Below are positions 61,589 through 64,000 of a DNA stretch of 64,000 nt, one piece after another. The stretch is from the NCBI GenBank assembly GCA_038745535.1, contig JBCDLI010000006.1:4911-68910 (forward strand). The letters run 5' to 3'. This stretch comes from JBCDLI01 sp038745535 (GTDB lineage: Bacteria; Pseudomonadota; Alphaproteobacteria; Rhizobiales; Rhizobiaceae). Made by a program: the position numbers and the translations under genes. The notes beneath the pieces are model-generated. The model ran no database searches, had not been told where the DNA came from, and saw only the letters and a list, made by a program, of their open reading frames with translations. Numbering within the stretch: the first letter of the stretch is position 1; every line of letters starts with the position of its first letter.

Positions 61589-63084
61589 TGATCAAAAACC
61601 TTCAGGCTTGTGAGCCAATTTTTCAGATCAAGAAGCATCGGGTGTGCGACCGCGCGTTTAAGAGCGGCTTCAACGCGCGGCAGGTTTTTCAAATAGTCGG
61701 GCTTGCCGTCCCGCTCATCCAACCTGACAAATATTCCGAGTATTTTTGCGGCTCTCTGGGCGGAAACAATCGCGCACTCGGCGGAAAATTGATCCGCGTC
61801 AATTTCGATGCCCAGCGAGTTTGCCTCAGCGGCGTAGGCAGCCAGCACCGAAGCACGGAGGTCTTCACTCCCATCCACGCGCGCATCTTCGGCAAGCGAC
61901 ATCAAATCATAGGCAGGTGGCCCCATCAGCGCATCTTGGAAATCGATCAATCCCACTTGCTCGCGCAGTGTATTTTCATCACGCCAGATGATGTTGGGCG
62001 AGTGGTAGTCCCGCAGCAGCAGCGTGAAACGCGCAGCATCGAGCTTTTCGTACAGCTCCCCCAGAATTCGTTCAAACTGTTCGCGTTCACCTATAGTGGG
62101 CCGTCGACCCATTTGCCGAGGCACGTACCAATCGAGGAACAAAGACGCTTCCGTTTTGAAGACATCGAAATCATAGCGCGAGATTTTATGATGATGGGCA
62201 GCGTCAACCTCAATCACACTGGACCACGCCTTGGAGTGGATATGGGCAAGAAGCTGCGCCGAGGCCTCATAGCGGTCCTGAAGCGGTGCACCAACTTTGA
62301 CAATGGTGCCCATGCCGAGATCGTCCAAGATGACTAGGCCGTGATCTAAGTCGTGGGCAAAGATTTCCGGCGCCGTGAAACCATTGGACCGCAGCGCATT
62401 TGCGACCGCGATAAAGGCCGAAACGTCTTCTGCCAAATGGACGAGTTGCGAATAGGGCTTACCATCACGAACCGGCAGACCATCCGGTTGTCGTGGTGCG
62501 TCCATCACGAAACGCTTTTGATCACCATTGCTCGCAATCTCATAACGCCGCGTAGATGCGTCGGCAGACATGGCTTCACGTGTCGCGCCCGGCCAACCGC
62601 TTTTTGAAAGAAGCTGTCTGATCTTGAGGCTTCGGGCAATTTTCTGCTCTGACGCGTTTGGTCCAGAAATTGATATGTTACGGGTCAGACTGTCGTCAGC
62701 CGCCGAAATCCGTATTGAGATGGCATTCTCAGGCAGCAATCGGCCTGCATTTTCCGGCCACTCGATGAGGCAGATCGCATCCTCAAGATATTCAGAAAGT
62801 CCAAGGTCTTCGGCTTCCAACTCGTCGGCGAGCCGGTAAAAATCAAAGTGGGCAATCTGTCTTTCCAGCGCGTAGGTCTGCACGAGCGTAAAAGTAGGGC
62901 TCGGCACTTCTAGCGCACCTTCGAAATCACCGGCGACGGCCCTGATGAAGGCTCGAGAGAACGTGGTTTTTCCCGCGCCTAAATCTCCATAAAGTGTGAA
63001 GCAGTCGCCAATCTCAGACACAATCGCGATGTCTGCAGCGAAACGCTCAAGGCCGATCTCGTCAAGTTTGAATTCGAGCGGCAC
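61585..63084 (-). CDS. fused TsaE ATPase / AmgK-like phosphotransferase
   Basis: The N-terminal 150 residues are TsaE, the ATPase of tRNA t6A37 synthesis: Walker A LYGDLGAGKTTFSRAFIRA, VPSPTFTLVQTYALERQIAH and FDFYRLADELEAEDLGL. The rest is an aminoglycoside-phosphotransferase-fold kinase (HGLVILDDLGMGTIVK, LLLRDYHSPNIIWRDENTL, VGLIDFQDALMGPPAYDLMS). This part matches AmgK, which phosphorylates N-acetylmuramate. The fusion is a known alphaproteobacterial arrangement. The kinase product would feed the MurU-like enzyme next door. Confidence 0.92.
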   Translation of the reverse strand: MPLEFKLDEIGLERFAADIAIVSEIGDCFTLYGDLGAGKTTFSRAFIRAVAGDFEGALEVPSPTFTLVQTYALERQIAHFDFYRLADELEAEDLGLSEYLEDAICLIEWPENAGRLLPENAISIRISAADDSLTRNISISGPNASEQKIARSLKIRQLLSKSGWPGATREAMSADASTRRYEIASNGDQKRFVMDAPRQPDGLPVRDGKPYSQLVHLAEDVSAFIAVANALRSNGFTAPEIFAHDLDHGLVILDDLGMGTIVKVGAPLQDRYEASAQLLAHIHSKAWSSVIEVDAAHHHKISRYDFDVFKTEASLFLDWYVPRQMGRRPTIGEREQFERILGELYEKLDAARFTLLLRDYHSPNIIWRDENTLREQVGLIDFQDALMGPPAYDLMSLAEDARVDGSEDLRASVLAAYAAEANSLGIEIDADQFSAECAIVSAQRAAKILGIFVRLDERDGKPDYLKNLPRVEAALKRAVAHPMLLDLKNWLTSLKVFDQ

Positions 63085-63099
63085 TCTTACTTAGTCCCG

Positions 63100-64000
63100 T
63101 TATTGCGCAGCGACGCTGGCTGCCGATGGAACTTGCGGCAGATAGATTTCCACCGTTGTCCCGGCCCCGGCACGCGAGTTGATCGCGATTTCACCCTCGT
63201 GAAGCTCGACGAAGCTGCGCGCAATCGGAAGACCAAGTCCCGTCCCGCGATTACGCCCGCCCGGTGCTGTCTCGAACCGCTCAAACAACTGGTCAACGAT
63301 GTCTTGATCAATGCCCGGGCCATCGTCGCGCACCGAAATAACAACACCGGAAGGGCGCGTGTCGGATGCGTCGAACCGCTTAATCGTACACGGCACCGTC
63401 GACCCCTGCGGAGCGAAGGCGGCGGCATTTTTCAAGAGATTGACAAAGACCTTTCTCAGCCGGTCACGGTCACCATACATCGTCTCAATGTTTGGATCGA
63501 CGCGAACGAGGAGCTCGATATCGTGATTTTCAAATCGGCTTCGAACATCGTCAGCTGCTTCTCGAACCAATGCGCCGATCTCAATTTCAGACACCTCGAG
63601 CACCAGCATACCGGCATCAATTGTCGCCAGATCGAGAACATCATCGGTGACTTCCATCAACCGGGATGAGGCATGAGAAATATTGCCAACATAGTCTGAC
63701 TGCCTGTCTGATAACGGACCGGTCATCTCCATGCGGAGCAGGTCAGCGAAGCCGACGATATTTGTCAGCGGAGATCGAAGTTCATAGGCGACATGGCGGA
63801 TGAGACGGGCACGCAGCATCGCCGTGCGTTCAAGCGCTTCGTTCTTGTCCCGAAGCGCGCGCTCGATTTGCTCCACGCCCGTTGTGTCCATGAAAGTGAT
63901 CATGGTTTGACTGTTTGGAAGCGGTAGCGCGCTCCACGTCAGTGTTTGATCGGCAAATTCAAAGCGGCCATTTTGTGTTCCGCGTTGTTCATCAAATCCG
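63100..64000 (-). CDS. sensor histidine kinase, C-terminal part (runs off the window)
   Basis: The visible 300 residues begin in a PAS-like segment (TLTWSALPLPNSQTMITFMD) upstream of ATG 63903, which is therefore internal. The phosphoacceptor helix is HVAYELRSPLTNIVGFADLL, the N-box VFVNLLKNAAAFAP, and the ATP-lid glycines DDGPGI and NRGTGLGLPIARSFVE. The kinase is a HisKA/HATPase type, common next to tsaE in rhizobia. Its partner regulator and signal are not visible, and the N-terminal sensor region lies beyond the window. Confidence 0.9.
   Translation of the reverse strand, partial: GFDEQRGTQNGRFEFADQTLTWSALPLPNSQTMITFMDTTGVEQIERALRDKNEALERTAMLRARLIRHVAYELRSPLTNIVGFADLLRMEMTGPLSDRQSDYVGNISHASSRLMEVTDDVLDLATIDAGMLVLEVSEIEIGALVREAADDVRSRFENHDIELLVRVDPNIETMYGDRDRLRKVFVNLLKNAAAFAPQGSTVPCTIKRFDASDTRPSGVVISVRDDGPGIDQDIVDQLFERFETAPGGRNRGTGLGLPIARSFVELHEGEIAINSRAGAGTTVEIYLPQVPSAASVAAQ

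Overview
The window is a chromosomal segment of an alphaproteobacterium, most likely of the Hyphomicrobiales (Rhizobiales). The evidence is gene content: dnaA-dnaN-recF, the rpsT/enoyl-CoA hydratase/mutM and ubiE-ubiB-coaBC blocks usual near dnaA in rhizobia, usg-trpB-trpA-accD-folC-trxA, AddAB in place of RecBCD, and a fused TsaE/phosphotransferase. A CtrA box and GANTC (CcrM) sites lie in front of dnaA. The many sulfotransferases hint at a marine or saline habitat, but that is inference.

Layout. 1-3.8 kb: coaBC, ubiB, ubiE (minus strand). 3.9-6.7 kb: adenosine deaminase, tRNA-Ser(GGA) with an unusual repeat cluster made of tRNA fragments, a small membrane protein, msrA. 6.7-33.5 kb: a surface-polysaccharide island bounded by a 177-bp direct repeat of the 3' end of msrA; the right copy is a headless msrA fragment. 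33.7-37.3 kb: two Flp pilin genes, a CpaC/RcpA N-domain-like protein, two TadE-like proteins and a PhnD-like binding protein. 37.4-40.7 kb: deoB, mutM, enoyl-CoA hydratase, rpsT. 40.7-48.0 kb: dnaA with a long regulatory region, dnaN, recF and convergent gyrB. 48.2-53.7 kb: usg, trpB, a ParD/ParE-type toxin-antitoxin pair, trpA, accD, folC. 53.7-64 kb, minus strand: trxA, addA, addB, a MurU-like nucleotidyltransferase, the TsaE/AmgK-like fusion, and a sensor histidine kinase that runs off the window.

The island encodes phosphomannomutase, ManC, Gmd and GDP-L-fucose synthase, which together lead from mannose-6-phosphate to GDP-mannose and GDP-L-fucose. It adds about six glycosyltransferases, a Wzm/Wzt (KpsM/KpsT)-type ABC exporter and at least six sulfotransferase-like proteins plus one sulfotransferase pseudogene. 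The simplest reading is a mannose/fucose-containing sulfated polysaccharide made in the cytoplasm and exported by the ABC route. Two large proteins join an enzyme-like N-terminal domain to a long coiled coil: an FkbM-like methyltransferase, and a sulfotransferase-like protein that also has a C-terminal beta domain. The first contains three near-identical 49-residue repeats, exactly seven heptads each. This resembles the molecular-ruler logic of E. coli WbdD and is the most interesting candidate for a new system here.

Limits: everything is read by eye from sequence. No database search, structure prediction or base-composition calculation was run. Family names rest on motifs visible in the translations.
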